This document shows positions 1-12,293 of a DNA stretch of 42,792 nt, piece by piece. Below the pieces are notes generated by a model that saw only the letters and a list, made by a program, of their open reading frames with translations, was not told where the DNA came from and made no database searches. Within the stretch, counting starts at the first letter, position 1; every line of letters starts with the position of its first letter. The translations under genes and the position numbers were made by a program. This DNA comes from Fimbriiglobus sp. GTDB taxonomy: Bacteria > Planctomycetota > Planctomycetia > Gemmatales > Gemmataceae. The DNA is taken from the NCBI GenBank assembly GCA_025362195.1, contig JANYHV010000026.1, forward strand, positions 1-42,792, in the 5' to 3' direction.

Positions 1-3305
<3,305 letters not shown>

Positions 3306-3352
3306 GGGACGGTCCCCGGGGAGTGTGCGGTGGGAGAGTGTCGGCGGGGTGT

Positions 3353-4816
3353 TTACTTCGACGCGGTGGTCTTGTTCGCCGGCACGGCCGGGAAGTCGCG
3401 GACCAGCTTGCCGGTCGCGGGGTCGTTGGCGAAGATCGTGCCGTCGAACCCGGCGGACGCGATCGTCTTGCCGTCCGGGGACCAGGCGACCGCGTAAACC
3501 GGTCCGGTCACCTTTTCGCAGGCGACGAACTTGGCCGAGTCGATGTCGTAGACGCGGACCTCGCCCTTGCCGTCGAGGCTGCTGGCAGCGGCGAACCGCT
3601 TGCCGGCGGGGTCGAACTGGACGGCCGAGATGCGGCCCGGCATCGTGGCGAACTCCTTGAGCCGGTTGGCGTCGTCGCCGATCACGCGGGCGACTTCGCG
3701 GTGCATCTTGTACAGCCGCGGCTTGCCGTCCGACCCGGCGCACAAGAGTTCGTCGTAGGCTTGGGGCGGGGCCTTCGGGGCGTCCGGCGAGACCTTGGCC
3801 AGCTTCGCCTCCTTCGACGGCCGGCGGTCCACCGCCATCAGCCCGCCCTTGAGGGCACCCGGGGTGATGCTCGTCACGTTATCGACGAACCGTTGCGTCA
3901 CGACTTCGGTCAGCTTCATCGACATGTCCCGGCTGACGCTGACGACGTGCTTGCCGTCGCTGCTGAACACGGTGTTCAGCACCCAGTCGGAGTGCGTGCC
4001 CATGAAAAGAACTTGCTTGCCGGTCATGGCGTCGATGGCCCGCACGGTGTTGTCCGCCCCGCCGACGGCGATGAGGCTGCCGTCGGCCGACCAGCTCACG
4101 CCGTACAGGGTGTCGAAGGTCATCGGCGCGGACAGCCGGAGCGTCCTTTTGGCCACGTCCCAGATTTGGACCTCGCCCGTGCGGCCGGGGTTGCCGGCCG
4201 ACGCGGCGAGCGACTTGCCGTCCGGCGAGAAGGCCAGCGACTGGACCCGCTCGGACATGCCGACGAGGCGGGCGACGACCGCAGAGCCGTCGGCCGCGTG
4301 GAGGACGATTTCGTGGTACCCGGTGAACGCGAGGAACTTACCGTCGGGCGAGTACGCCAGGGACGTGACGACCGGCGGGCCGACGTACTTCGGCGGGTGG
4401 GCGGCGTCGATGGTCGGCTCGACGGCGTTCTTGGGCGTGTCGTCGGCCGCGCCCTCGGCCACCCACTTCGTGATCGTCTCGATCTCCGTCGGCTTGAGCG
4501 GCGGGCGGTCCTTGGGCATCTCGTGCTGGCCGTCCTTGACGACGATCTCGGCGATCAGGTAGCTCGCTTCGGGCTTACCCGGGACGATGCTCGGCTTGGC
4601 CGTCTCGCCCGGCTTCAACAGCGACGCAAAGTCGGTCATGACGTAGTTGGCGTTGGCCTTGGCCGGCTGGTGGCAGCCCTGGCAGTTCTGCTGGAAGATC
4701 GGCCGCACGTCGCGGAAGTAACTGACCTTCCCGGTGACCACCGCCGGCGGCTCGACGGCCCGGGCCGTGCCGCCAAACGCCAACGCAACGAGACCGACGA
4801 GCGAGAGGGGTCGCAT
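3353..4816 (-). CDS. Secreted cytochrome c (PSCyt1) / WD40 repeat protein
   Basis: This is a 487-residue protein. ATG 4816 is chosen because it begins a clear signal peptide (residues 1-21, ending ARAVE); the frame continues upstream without any plausible coding sequence. A planctomycete cytochrome c domain follows with the haem motif CQGCH at 45-49 and a [10 protein letters not shown] stretch near 95-104 that could supply the distal methionine. From about residue 140 to the C-terminus there are WD40 repeats with recurring motifs such as [18 protein letters not shown] and SPDGKTIAS, expected to form a beta-propeller. PSCyt1-WD40 proteins usually sit next to DUF1549/DUF1553 and DUF1501 genes in planctomycetes, as here. 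Likely periplasmic, with a possible electron-transfer or scaffold role (inference). It is the first gene of a two-gene leftward unit and is divergent from the DUF1501 gene across 201 bases. Confidence 0.9.
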   Translation of the reverse strand: MRPLSLVGLVALAFGGTARAVEPPAVVTGKVSYFRDVRPIFQQNCQGCHQPAKANANYVMTDFASLLKPGETAKPSIVPGKPEASYLIAEIVVKDGQHEMPKDRPPLKPTEIETITKWVAEGAADDTPKNAVEPTIDAAHPPKYVGPPVVTSLAYSPDGKFLAFTGYHEIVLHAADGSAVVARLVGMSERVQSLAFSPDGKSLAASAGNPGRTGEVQIWDVAKRTLRLSAPMTFDTLYGVSWSADGSLIAVGGADNTVRAIDAMTGKQVLFMGTHSDWVLNTVFSSDGKHVVSVSRDMSMKLTEVVTQRFVDNVTSITPGALKGGLMAVDRRPSKEAKLAKVSPDAPKAPPQAYDELLCAGSDGKPRLYKMHREVARVIGDDANRLKEFATMPGRISAVQFDPAGKRFAAASSLDGKGEVRVYDIDSAKFVACEKVTGPVYAVAWSPDGKTIASAGFDGTIFANDPATGKLVRDFPAVPANKTTASK

Positions 4817-4942
4817 AGCCAACCGTTCTGTGGGGACAAAGACTCGGTCATCCGAGCGAGGCAAGGCCCCTATCGTAACACCTCGGGCCGCGCCGCGACA
4901 AACGCTTTTTGCCCCGGGCGGGAAAGTTGTGAGGAATTTCGG

Positions 4943-4971
4943 TTGCTCGCCACTTTGATCGCGGGTACATT
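4943..4971 (+). promoter_or_regulatory. Possible sigma70-like promoter for the DUF1501 gene
   Basis: TTGCTC (4943-4948) and TACATT (4966-4971) are separated by 17 bases, about 45 bases before the ATG at 5018. The -35 box is a weak match, so this is only a candidate. It lies in the 201-base gap shared with the divergent WD40 gene. Confidence 0.3.
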
Positions 4972-5017
4972 CGAGGTCTGCCGAGTCTGCCTTTCCCTGC
5001 CCGCCGGAGCACCTCCC

Positions 5018-6487
5018 ATGCTGATCGTCCCTGGATTTGAGGGCCGCGACACCTGCGACGGCGTCAGCCGCCGCGACCTGATGCGCTTCGGCGGTCTGTC
5101 GCTCGCCGGCCTGTCGTTGGGCAACGTCTTCACGCGCGAAGCCCAAGCCGTGAACAATCCGGTCCCCCCCGGCCAGGGCGGCAAGGGCTTCGGCAAGGCC
5201 AAGAACGTCATCCTGATTTACCTGCAAGGCGGCCCGAGCCAGCTCGACCTGTGGGACCCCAAGGAGAACATGCCGGAGAGTATGAAGAGCGTCTTCAAGC
5301 CGATCAGCACCAAGCTCCCGGGCGAAAAGGTCACCGAGCTTTTGCCGAAGATCGCCAACGTCCTCGACAAGACGACGCTGATCCGGTCGATGAGCTACAC
5401 GCCGAACGGCCTGTTCAACCACACGGCCGCGATCTACCAGATGCTCACCGGGTACACGACCGACAAGGTCAGCCCGTCGGGCCAACTCGAGCCGCCGAAC
5501 GCCAAGGACTTCCCGACCCTCGGGTCGAACGTCGTCAAGTTCAAGCCGCCCGACGTGCCGATGCTGCCGTTCGTGATGATGCCCCGGCCGCTGCAAGAGT
5601 CGAACGTCGTCGGCAAGGGCGGCACCGCCGGGTTCCTCGGCAAGGCCTACGACCCGTACCTCCTGTACCCGTCCGGCGACGACATGGACATGGACAAGAT
5701 GTCGCGCATCAAGGTCGACGACCTGGTGCTCCGCGAAGAGTTGTCGCAGTTGCGCATGGAGCGGCGGGCGACGTTGCGGGACACCGTGGCGAAGGGGATG
5801 CCGGATCTCGACGCGGCGGTCAGCAAGTTCGAGCTGGACTCGTACTACGGCAAGGCCCTCGGCCTGATCCTGTCCGGCCGCGCCCGGGAAGCCTTCGACC
5901 TGACCAAGGAGCCGGACGCCCTCCGCGCGAAGTACGGCAAGAACACCTTCGGCCAGTGCTGCCTGCTCGGCCGGCGGCTCGTCGAGGCGGGGACGCGGTT
6001 CGTCGAGATCAACTGGCCCAAGGTGGCCAACTCGGACAACCACTCGTGGGACGTTCACACCGGCCTCTCGACGCGGATGAAGGACCAGGCCGCGCCGATG
6101 CTCGACGCCGGCGTGTCGGCCCTGATCGAAGACCTCGACCAGCGCGGCATGTTGAAGGAGACGCTGGTCATCGTCGTCGGCGAGTTCGGCCGTAGCCCGC
6201 GCCGCGGGGTGAGCACGTCGGGGAACTCGAACACCGACGACGGCCGCGACCACTGGCCCTACTGCTACACCGCCATGATCGCCGGGGCCGGGATCAAGCG
6301 CGGGTACGTCCACGGCAAGTCCGACAAGACGGCCAGCGCCCCGACCGAGAACCCCGTCCACCCGTCGGAGTTGCTGGCGACGATCTACCACAGCGTCGGC
6401 ATCAAGCCGGACACGATCGTCTACAACCACCTGAACCAGCCGCGCGAACTGGTCAAGGGCGAAGCCGTCTCGGCACTGTTCAGCTGA
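5018..6487 (+). CDS. DUF1501 domain protein with Tat signal
   Basis: This is a 489-residue protein starting at ATG 5018. The N-terminus carries a twin-arginine motif [10 protein letters not shown] (residues 17-26) followed by a hydrophobic stretch, so it should be exported folded by the Tat pathway. The DUF1501 body has an alkaline-phosphatase/sulfatase-like fold; visible family motifs are [15 protein letters not shown] near the start of the domain, [22 protein letters not shown], and [10 protein letters not shown] with DHWPYCY near the C-terminus. The enzyme activity of the family is not established. It is divergent from the WD40-cytochrome and DUF1549/DUF1553 genes, and these three families are regularly linked in planctomycetes, which suggests a shared envelope process. 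It converges on the DUF1571 gene with a 23-base gap and no obvious terminator hairpin. Confidence 0.92.
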   Translation: MLIVPGFEGRDTCDGVSRRDLMRFGGLSLAGLSLGNVFTREAQAVNNPVPPGQGGKGFGKAKNVILIYLQGGPSQLDLWDPKENMPESMKSVFKPISTKLPGEKVTELLPKIANVLDKTTLIRSMSYTPNGLFNHTAAIYQMLTGYTTDKVSPSGQLEPPNAKDFPTLGSNVVKFKPPDVPMLPFVMMPRPLQESNVVGKGGTAGFLGKAYDPYLLYPSGDDMDMDKMSRIKVDDLVLREELSQLRMERRATLRDTVAKGMPDLDAAVSKFELDSYYGKALGLILSGRAREAFDLTKEPDALRAKYGKNTFGQCCLLGRRLVEAGTRFVEINWPKVANSDNHSWDVHTGLSTRMKDQAAPMLDAGVSALIEDLDQRGMLKETLVIVVGEFGRSPRRGVSTSGNSNTDDGRDHWPYCYTAMIAGAGIKRGYVHGKSDKTASAPTENPVHPSELLATIYHSVGIKPDTIVYNHLNQPRELVKGEAVSALFS

Positions 6488-6510
6488 GCCGGCGGCGACG
6501 CGGTTCCGAC

Positions 6511-7374
6511 TCACTTCGCCAGGGCGTCCCGGGTGAAGTCGGTCGCCGCGAAGGTCGGGTTGAGTTGCACGTCTTGGAACAGGTAGCGGCCGACGAGTTG
6601 GCCGTCGGCCCGGCGGAGTTCGGCCCCGACCTGGAGCCACGTTTCGGGGTCGAGGTAGATCGTCGCCGTTGCAAAGGCGTCGCCGGACGCACCGGGGTCG
6701 GCGGTCAGAAACCGGTCCCCTTCGGGGGGCGTGCAGGTGCGGCGGAGGACGTGGCACGGCCGGCCGGCGAGGTCAGGGATAGGTCTGCACCCGAGGTAGT
6801 CGATGGTGCCGTGACCGCCGTCGCGGGCGCGACCCCAGGCGGCGAGCGTGCGGCCGAGGGTGTGGCCCGGGCCGGCTTCGGTCAGGCTGTACCGGGATAC
6901 GGAACGGGCCGGAGCGTCGGTCGGCGACAGGTCGTAGAAGCGCAAGAAACTGGCCAGCGCGGTCGGCCGCCAGACGGTCATCCGGCCGCCGTTCTCTCCG
7001 GCGGCATAAAGCGCCCCTTCGACGGCCGTGCCCAGCACTTTCCGGCTGCCAGTCCGCCAGACCATCCGCACGGCGTAAGGCGTTTCGCGGACTAACACGT
7101 CCACGACCTCGGGCGGGTACAAGACCCCGGCGATCCGCTCCTGCTTGTGCATCACCATGCGGACGCCGGTGACCTCCGCGGCGTAGCGGTCACGGGCTGC
7201 CCGCAACGCGGCGACCGGGTCGGTCGTGAGCAGGCTTTCCCACTCGGTCGGGCTGGGGCGTTCGCTGCTGGCAACGACGGCCAGGACCGGCGTCGGGTGT
7301 TCGGCCGGAGGCCGCGGGGCCAGGGCGAGGGTCAGGACCGCCACGGCCGGGAGAGCGAGCGACCGAAAAAGCAT
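6511..7374 (-). CDS. DUF1571 family secreted protein
   Basis: This is a 287-residue protein. ATG 7374 is chosen because it opens a signal peptide (about 1-22, ALPAVAVLTLALAPRPPA) and has a CGGAG ribosome site 8 bases upstream; longer frames upstream are not coding-like. The body matches the DUF1571 pattern seen in planctomycetes: an early helix (VAALRAARDRYAAEV), then VMHKQERIAGVLYPPE, YAVRMVW and a C-terminal LDPETWLQVGAELRRADGQ, reminiscent of LolA/LolB-like beta-sheet proteins that handle lipids. That resemblance is inference. It follows rpe by 20 bases and is the last gene of a six-gene leftward operon that begins with a TetR gene and an ABC exporter. A lipid-handling role would fit with the exporter, but it is not demonstrated. 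Confidence 0.8.
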   Translation of the reverse strand: MLFRSLALPAVAVLTLALAPRPPAEHPTPVLAVVASSERPSPTEWESLLTTDPVAALRAARDRYAAEVTGVRMVMHKQERIAGVLYPPEVVDVLVRETPYAVRMVWRTGSRKVLGTAVEGALYAAGENGGRMTVWRPTALASFLRFYDLSPTDAPARSVSRYSLTEAGPGHTLGRTLAAWGRARDGGHGTIDYLGCRPIPDLAGRPCHVLRRTCTPPEGDRFLTADPGASGDAFATATIYLDPETWLQVGAELRRADGQLVGRYLFQDVQLNPTFAATDFTRDALAK

Positions 7375-7394
7375 GCGGGCGGCTCCGGGCAGAG

Positions 7395-8054
7395 TTAGCG
7401 CGTCGGGAGCGCGAGGAACTTCTCGACCGCGACGGCCGGTCCCCCGGGGTGACCGAACACGGCCGTGCCGGCGACGAGGACGTTGGCCCCGGCCGCGAGC
7501 GCCGGGCCGGCGGTCGTCAGGTCCACGCCGCCGTCGATTTCGAGGTCGCACGCCGGGTTCGCGGCGTCGATCATCGCCCGCAGTTCGGCGATGCGGTCGA
7601 GACTCCCCGGTAGGAACGCCTGCCCGCCGAAGCCTGGGAAGACGGTCATGCACAGGGCCACGTCGATCGCGGTGAGGTACGGTTGGATTCGGCCGACGGG
7701 CAGGTCCGGGTTGAAGGCGAGTCCGACTTTCTTCCCGGCCGCCTTGACGCGCGCGATCAATTGCAGCGGTTGCGGGACGACTTCGAGGTGGAACAGGATC
7801 GTGTCCGCCCCGGCGGCCAGGAAGCCGTCGAGGAACTTACCGGGGTCTTCGACCATCAGGTGGACTTCGAGGGGCAACCGCGTGACCGGCCGCAAGCCCT
7901 TGACGACGACGGCCCCCATGCTCAGGTTGGGCACGAAGTGGCCGTCCATCACGTCGATGTGGACGCGGTCGGCCCCGGCTTTCTCGACGACGGCGACGAG
8001 TTCGCCCAGCCGCGAGAAGTCGGCGGCCAGGACCGAGGGGGCGAGCTTGACCAT
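7395..8054 (-). CDS. rpe: Ribulose-phosphate 3-epimerase
   Basis: This is a 219-residue cytosolic enzyme that interconverts D-ribulose 5-phosphate and D-xylulose 5-phosphate in the pentose phosphate pathway. The normal family length and motifs are present: LAPSVLAADFSRL at the N-terminus, the metal-site segment HIDVMDGHFVPNLSMG, HLMVEDP, the phosphate loop FPGFGGQAF (usually NPGFGGQ; here Phe replaces Asn), and EIDGGVDLTTA. ATG 8054 is preferred to the in-frame start at 8081 because homologues begin with this segment and CGGAG lies 6 bases upstream. The gene sits 36 bases after the HlyD-type adaptor and 20 bases before DUF1571, so a housekeeping enzyme is embedded in a TetR-controlled export operon. 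Confidence 0.95.
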   Translation of the reverse strand: MVKLAPSVLAADFSRLGELVAVVEKAGADRVHIDVMDGHFVPNLSMGAVVVKGLRPVTRLPLEVHLMVEDPGKFLDGFLAAGADTILFHLEVVPQPLQLIARVKAAGKKVGLAFNPDLPVGRIQPYLTAIDVALCMTVFPGFGGQAFLPGSLDRIAELRAMIDAANPACDLEIDGGVDLTTAGPALAAGANVLVAGTAVFGHPGGPAVAVEKFLALPTR

Positions 8055-8090
8055 GCGAAACTCCGGCGGGGTGCGGGACACCCCGTCAGG

Positions 8091-9191
8091 TTATTTCGCC
8101 GACGTGTCGAGGAACACGTCCATTTGCTGGCCGACGTACAGCGGCTTGCCGGCCGTGTCGATGGCGTAGATGACCTGGAGGACGCGGGTATCGACCCGCT
8201 CGGTGTTCCCGCCCGTCAGGGACCGCTTGGGGATGACGTACGGCTCGACCCGGACGAACGTGAGCGGGAACTGCTCCTTCGGGTTGCCCCGCGGCTTGGC
8301 GACCCCGACGAGACCGGGCGAAAAGCGGGCGATGTCGTTCTCGTCGATGTCCACGCGGACGTGCAGCTTGCCGACGAACCCGAGGACGACGAGGGCCTGG
8401 CCCGGGGACAGGCCGACGTACTCGCCGGGCCGGACGTTGACCTGCAGGACGTTGAACGACGCCGGCTCGGACGCCGCCTTGGCGGGGCCGCCGGTGCCCT
8501 CCGGGAAGCGGCCGAGCGGGGCCTTCATCGTCTGTCGTTCGAGTTCGACGCGCGTCTGGGCGAGTTGAGCCTTGAACTGCCGGACCGACACCTCGGCGAC
8601 CTTGCGGTCCGGTTGCCACGCCCCCGCGATGAGGAGTTCGCGGTCGGCCTTGGACTTGGCGCGGAGGGCCTGGGCCGTCTCGAACCCGGCCTGCCGGCGG
8701 ACGAGTTCTTCGCCCGAAATCGCGCTGCTGGCGGACAGCCCCTTGTACCGGTCGAGGAGGGCGACCTGCTCGCGCAAGTTCGCCTCGGCCTCGGCCAGTT
8801 TGGCGTCGACGGGCGGAATCTCCTCCGGCCGCGGCATCATGGTCAACTTCTCCAGGACGGCCTCGGCGTTGGCGACGTTGGCCGCGCGGACTTCGATCTC
8901 GGCCTTCACCTGCCGGTCGTCGAGTTGGAAGATCGGGTCGCCGGACCGGACCGTCTGGCCGACCTTGACGAAGACCCGCTCGACGACCCCGGGCAGGTGC
9001 GTGCCGACCGAAATGTTCTCCGTCTCCGGCTCGACCAGGCCGGCCCCCGCGAGTTGCGTCCCGTAGGGCGACTTCGCCGGCTCGACCGCCGGCACGACCG
9101 GCGGGGCCTTCTGCTGCGCGAGGCTCATCTGGTAGAACGCGAACCCCAACAAGGCGAGCGCGAGGACCGGCAGCCCGTAGCGAATCAACAT
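8091..9191 (-). CDS. HlyD-family membrane fusion protein (periplasmic adaptor)
   Basis: This is a 366-residue adaptor for an ABC exporter. ATG 9191 has GGAG 7 bases upstream; the frame runs further upstream only through heptad repeats, which encode meaningless TPDTRHP-type peptide. One N-terminal membrane helix (about 5-22) is followed by the lipoyl/barrel half GVVERVFVKVGQTVRSGDPIF, a coiled-coil hairpin rich in Ala, Glu and Leu (about 100-230), and the returning barrel NVRPGEYVGLSPGQALVV. It should bridge the inner-membrane ABC pair encoded upstream to an outer-membrane channel, with the TolC-like gene at 13369 as the nearest candidate. The layout permease-ATPase-adaptor resembles the DevBCA exporter of cyanobacteria. 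It is separated from the ATPase gene by a 211-base repeat-filled gap. Confidence 0.88.
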   Translation of the reverse strand: MLIRYGLPVLALALLGFAFYQMSLAQQKAPPVVPAVEPAKSPYGTQLAGAGLVEPETENISVGTHLPGVVERVFVKVGQTVRSGDPIFQLDDRQVKAEIEVRAANVANAEAVLEKLTMMPRPEEIPPVDAKLAEAEANLREQVALLDRYKGLSASSAISGEELVRRQAGFETAQALRAKSKADRELLIAGAWQPDRKVAEVSVRQFKAQLAQTRVELERQTMKAPLGRFPEGTGGPAKAASEPASFNVLQVNVRPGEYVGLSPGQALVVLGFVGKLHVRVDIDENDIARFSPGLVGVAKPRGNPKEQFPLTFVRVEPYVIPKRSLTGGNTERVDTRVLQVIYAIDTAGKPLYVGQQMDVFLDTSAK

Positions 9192-9212
9192 GGTCAGTCT
9201 CCAAATCGAAGA

Positions 9213-9400
9213 TCGGGTGTCGGGTGTCGGGTATCGGGTGTCGGGTGTCGTAGAGGGACCGGGTAACGCATCGAAATCGGGTGTCGGGTGTCGTAGAGGG
9301 ACCGGGTGTGGCATCGCAGACCGGGTTTCGGGTATCGGGTGTCGCAGAGGGGTCGGGGATTCGCCAAAAGTTCTGCGACACCCGACACCCGACACCCGAT
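9213..9400. repeat. STRR-like heptanucleotide repeats with inverted copy
   Basis: Positions 9213-9247 are five tandem heptads of TCGGGTG (one copy TCGGGTA). A 32-base stretch at 9233-9264 recurs exactly at 9276-9307, a 43-base period. A third degenerate copy begins at 9334. The segment 9372-9400 is the same motif in reverse orientation (CGACACC units), so 9334-9348 can pair with it as a hairpin. The whole lies between the ABC ATPase stop (9403) and the adaptor start (9191). It is not protein-coding. Similar heptad repeats are known as STRR in heterocystous cyanobacteria; function here is unknown. Confidence 0.9.
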
Positions 9401-9402
9401 TT

Positions 9403-10137
9403 TCATGCGGGCTGAAACGTCTCGCCCGGCGTCAGGACCGAGACCTTCTCGACCCTGCCGTCGGCCATTTCGACGATCCGGTCGCCGAAGTCGTAAACGC
9501 GCGAGTCGTGGGTGACGACGATCACCGCGCGGTCCGGCTGGCACGCGACTGCTTTGATGAGTTCCATGACCGTGCGGCCGGACGCGGCGTCGAGTGCGGC
9601 CGTCGGCTCGTCGCAGACGAGGATTTTGGGGTCGTGGACGAGTGCCCGGGCGATGGCGACGCGCTGCTGCTGGCCGCCGGACAGTTGGTCCGGCAACGAC
9701 TTCATGCGGTTGCCCAGGCCGACCTTGGTGAGCACCTCGGCCGCCTTCTCGAGCGCCCGCGCCCGGCTCCACCCGGCAATCAAGAGGGGCACGCAGGCGT
9801 TCTCGACGGCGTTCATCGCGGGCAGCAGGTTGTACTGCTGGAAGACGAAGCCGATGAACTCGCCGCGGAAGTTGACCTTGCGCGTCCCGGACATCCGCGT
9901 CAGGTTCTTGCCCAACACTTCGACCTCCCCGGCCGTCGGGTCGAGCAGTCCGGCGGCGATGCTAATGAGCGTCGTCTTGCCGCACCCCGACTGGCCGACG
10001 AGCAGCACGAGTTCGCCGTAGGGCAAGTCGAGCGTCACGTCGTCGAGGGCCAACGTTTTCGACTCGCCGGTCCCGAACGCCTTGGTCACGCCCTTGAGGC
10101 GGATCGCCGACTCGGTCGCGGTCAGGGTCGCAGTCAT
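9403..10137 (-). CDS. ABC transporter ATP-binding protein, MacB/DevA type
   Basis: This is a 244-residue ATPase that powers the neighbouring permease. Visible motifs: Walker A GQSGCGKTT, Q-loop FVFQQYNLLPAMNAVEN, signature LSGGQQQRVAIARAL, Walker B ILVCDEPTAALD, and the switch histidine VVTHDSRVYD. The FQQYNLLP segment and DEPTAALD are typical of the LolD/MacB/DevA subfamily, which works with FtsX-like permeases and moves lipids or substrates out through the periplasm rather than importing solutes. ATG 10137 is chosen over the in-frame start at 10152 because GAGGAG lies 7 bases before it. The gene is 45 bases downstream of the permease gene and in the same leftward operon. Confidence 0.93.
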   Translation of the reverse strand: MTATLTATESAIRLKGVTKAFGTGESKTLALDDVTLDLPYGELVLLVGQSGCGKTTLISIAAGLLDPTAGEVEVLGKNLTRMSGTRKVNFRGEFIGFVFQQYNLLPAMNAVENACVPLLIAGWSRARALEKAAEVLTKVGLGNRMKSLPDQLSGGQQQRVAIARALVHDPKILVCDEPTAALDAASGRTVMELIKAVACQPDRAVIVVTHDSRVYDFGDRIVEMADGRVEKVSVLTPGETFQPA

Positions 10138-10182
10138 GGGGAGGCTCCTCAAGGGGGGTCGGGCGAGCAGGCCGCGGGCTGT

Positions 10183-11331
10183 TTACCGGAACACGACGCC
10201 GGCTTCGAGGAACAGGACGCGCCGCATGCTCAGGAGCGCGGCCAACGTGACGATGAGGGCGACGGCCCCGCCGGACAGTGCCAGCACCTGCCAGGGCATG
10301 TAGAAGGCCGGGGGCGTCGATTTGACGAAGTGCGTCATCGCGTAGCCGAACCCGGCCGCGCCGCCGATGCCGATGCCGTACCCGAGGAACCCGACGACCG
10401 CCGCTTGCAACAAGATCATGCGGACGAGCCGGAAGTTGCTCACGCCCATCGCCTTCAGGCAGCCGAACTGCTTGAGGTTCTCGATGGTGAACAGGTAAAA
10501 CGTCTGCCCGGCGATCGCGCACCCGACGACGAACCCGAGCATCACGGTGATGCCGAAGTTGATCGGGATGCCGGTCCGCTTGGCGTAGTAGTCGATCGTG
10601 GACCAGAAGAACTGGTCGTTGGTCTTGGCCTGCAAGCGCGTCTGGGCCTCGACGGCGACGCACAACGCTTCGGGGTCCGTGCCCGGCTTGGCCTTGGCCA
10701 AAATGAACGACAGCACGCGCCGCTCCTGCGGCAGGAACTTGATCGCTTGGGAGTAGGTCGAGTACAGGATCGGGAAGGTCTGGAAGGTCGGGTTGCAGTA
10801 GCACATGCCGACGATGACGGCCCGCTTGTCGTTCATTTCCAGAGTCTTGCCCGGGGCGAACGGCTCGTTCGGAAACAGGTAGCGCCAGCCGAACTCGTCG
10901 ATGATGACAGCGTCCGGCCGCCGCAGGTCGGCCACATCGCCGACGAGCATGCGTTCCGGCGAGGGCGCACCGACCAAGGAGGCGTCGTCCAGGCCGATCA
11001 GGATCATCTGCTGGAAGTTGCCGCCCTCCAACTTCGCCCGGCCGACGCCCTTGTACAGCCGCACGGCCCACTCGACGCCCTCGACGCCGCGGACGAGTTG
11101 CAGCTTGCCCTCGCTCATCGGCTTGATGTCGTCCACGAACTGGACGTTCTTGTCCATGACCCAAATGTCCCCGCCGGCGATGTCCCGGACTTGACTGGTG
11201 GTGTTGCGCATCAGCCCGCAGAAGATGGCCATTTGCTGGCCCATCAGCAGCGACGCGAAGGCGACCCCGAAGACGATGCCGAGGAATTTGGTGCGGTCCC
11301 CGAGGAGCATCCGCAGCGCGACCCAGTTCAT
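10183..11331 (-). CDS. ABC transporter permease, DevC/FtsX-like
   Basis: This is a 382-residue membrane protein, matching the length of DevC-type permeases. It has one N-terminal membrane helix (about 15-35), a large periplasmic domain (about 40-260), and three C-terminal helices near 270-292, 318-340 and 350-372 with the FtsX-like pattern LKQFGCLKAMGVSNF between them, the coupling segment that contacts the ATPase. The start ATG 11331 overlaps the TetR stop by four bases (ATGA), which indicates translational coupling. Substrate cannot be read from the sequence; DevBCA exporters move glycolipids, but MacB relatives also export peptides and toxins. Confidence 0.88.
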   Translation of the reverse strand: MNWVALRMLLGDRTKFLGIVFGVAFASLLMGQQMAIFCGLMRNTTSQVRDIAGGDIWVMDKNVQFVDDIKPMSEGKLQLVRGVEGVEWAVRLYKGVGRAKLEGGNFQQMILIGLDDASLVGAPSPERMLVGDVADLRRPDAVIIDEFGWRYLFPNEPFAPGKTLEMNDKRAVIVGMCYCNPTFQTFPILYSTYSQAIKFLPQERRVLSFILAKAKPGTDPEALCVAVEAQTRLQAKTNDQFFWSTIDYYAKRTGIPINFGITVMLGFVVGCAIAGQTFYLFTIENLKQFGCLKAMGVSNFRLVRMILLQAAVVGFLGYGIGIGGAAGFGYAMTHFVKSTPPAFYMPWQVLALSGGAVALIVTLAALLSMRRVLFLEAGVVFR

Positions 11332-12011
11332 ACGGCACCCTCTCGGCGGACGACACTCGGGTAATCGCCCGCCAGCCCCAGGGCCGCGAACGTGAAGCGG
11401 GTAATGTGCTCGGTGACCGCGTCGAGAGTCAACGCATCGACGGCGGCCGCGCCGAAGAGCAGCGTCGAGACGGTGCGGTTCTGGCGGTAGTAGAGGCACT
11501 GCCCGACGACACTGAAGCCGACCATCAGCCGTTGCCGGTCCGGCATTTCGGGCAGCAGTTCCGCGAGGATGGCGAACAGCCCCATCGCCATCGGCCGGAT
11601 GAAGTCCTCGACGACCGAGATCGTCGCCGGGCTGGGCTGACTGAGTTCGCGCATGAGCAGTTGCATCGACTCGGGCCGGACCGGGGCGTCCATGTTCCGC
11701 AACATCCCGGCGATGAACGCCCGCAGGCGCTCGGCCGGGGGCAGCCCGGAGTGATCCAACGCCGGCCCGGCGTCCGCGACGCTGCACGAGTGGGCGTGGC
11801 GGACCGTCTCGATGTACAGCCGCTCCTTGTCTCCGAAGTGGTAGTTGATCGCGGCGATATTCATGCCGGCCCGGTCGCAGATGTCGCGGACCGTCGCGCC
11901 GTCGAACCCTTTGCGGGCGAACACCGACTCGGCGGCCAACAGCAACCGCAACCGCGGCTCGTTGATCTTGGCATCGGGCGGAAGGTCGGTCACGTCGGGC
12001 GGGCCAATCAT
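11328..12011 (-). CDS. TetR-family transcriptional regulator (CecR-like)
   Basis: This is a 227-residue protein. The N-terminal helix-turn-helix is clear: LLLAAESVFARKGFDGATVRDICDRAGMNIAAINYHFGDKERLY (about residues 22-65), the TetR signature. The C-terminal part (about 80-220) resembles the ligand-binding domain of the CecR/YbiH group (DUF1956), including MQLLMRELSQPS. ATG 12011 is preferred to an in-frame TTG at 12020. It is the first gene of the exporter operon and overlaps the permease by four bases. A near-perfect dyad at 12026-12049 directly abuts the predicted -10 box, so autorepression together with the exporter genes is likely. The inducer is unknown; CecR-type proteins often respond to small toxic molecules. 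Confidence 0.92.
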   Translation of the reverse strand: MIGPPDVTDLPPDAKINEPRLRLLLAAESVFARKGFDGATVRDICDRAGMNIAAINYHFGDKERLYIETVRHAHSCSVADAGPALDHSGLPPAERLRAFIAGMLRNMDAPVRPESMQLLMRELSQPSPATISVVEDFIRPMAMGLFAILAELLPEMPDRQRLMVGFSVVGQCLYYRQNRTVSTLLFGAAAVDALTLDAVTEHITRFTFAALGLAGDYPSVVRREGAV

Positions 12012-12025
12012 TTGTTTCAATCGTC

Positions 12026-12049
12026 CGTTTCAAACACCTGTTGCAAACG
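12026..12049. promoter_or_regulatory. Probable TetR operator
   Basis: This is a 24-base imperfect palindrome. On the minus strand the half-sites are CGTTTGCAACA and TGTTTGAAACG around a central GG; 9 of 11 positions pair. It lies 15 bases before the TetR ATG and starts immediately after the predicted -10 box, so a bound repressor would cover the transcription start. Confidence 0.6.
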
Positions 12050-12077
12050 ATATTAACAGCCTCCCGGGGAAGATCAA
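12050..12077 (-). promoter_or_regulatory. Candidate promoter of the TetR-exporter operon
   Basis: On the minus strand TTGATC (12072-12077) and TAATAT (12050-12055) are 16 bases apart. Each matches four of six consensus bases. The dyad at 12026-12049 follows directly, a usual arrangement for a self-repressed TetR gene. Confidence 0.45.
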
Positions 12078-12293
12078 GCCGAATTTTCGGGGTGGGATTC
12101 CGGCTTGTATTGGTGGCCCGACGGGGAAACTTGAGCAAATCGGGCGGCTTCTCTCGACGGGCGGCGCAAGTTCCGAAAGAATGGCATTGTGTGTGTGCCG
12201 GATTCCGCCGCGACCGCGCTCACACCCGCACCCGAACCGCGTTGTACTCCCACCCGGACTCCGACCGCACCGACGACCTTCCCGAGGATTCCC

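Noticed and set aside
3323..5017. Upstream extension of the first DUF1501 frame to a much longer protein
   Set aside because: The extension is antisense to the WD40-cytochrome gene and lacks domain-like sequence; the Tat signal begins at 5018.
4817..6757. Upstream extension of the WD40-cytochrome frame across the DUF1501 gene
   Set aside because: The extension is antisense to DUF1501 and would bury the signal peptide that starts at 4816.
9192..9395. N-terminal extension of the HlyD adaptor through the repeat region
   Set aside because: The added residues are repetitive TPDTRHP-type peptide from the heptads, and a good ribosome site and membrane helix start at 9191.
9213..9400. CRISPR array
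   Set aside because: The repeat unit is 7 bases, there are no regular unique spacers, the array contains inverted copies, and no cas genes are nearby.
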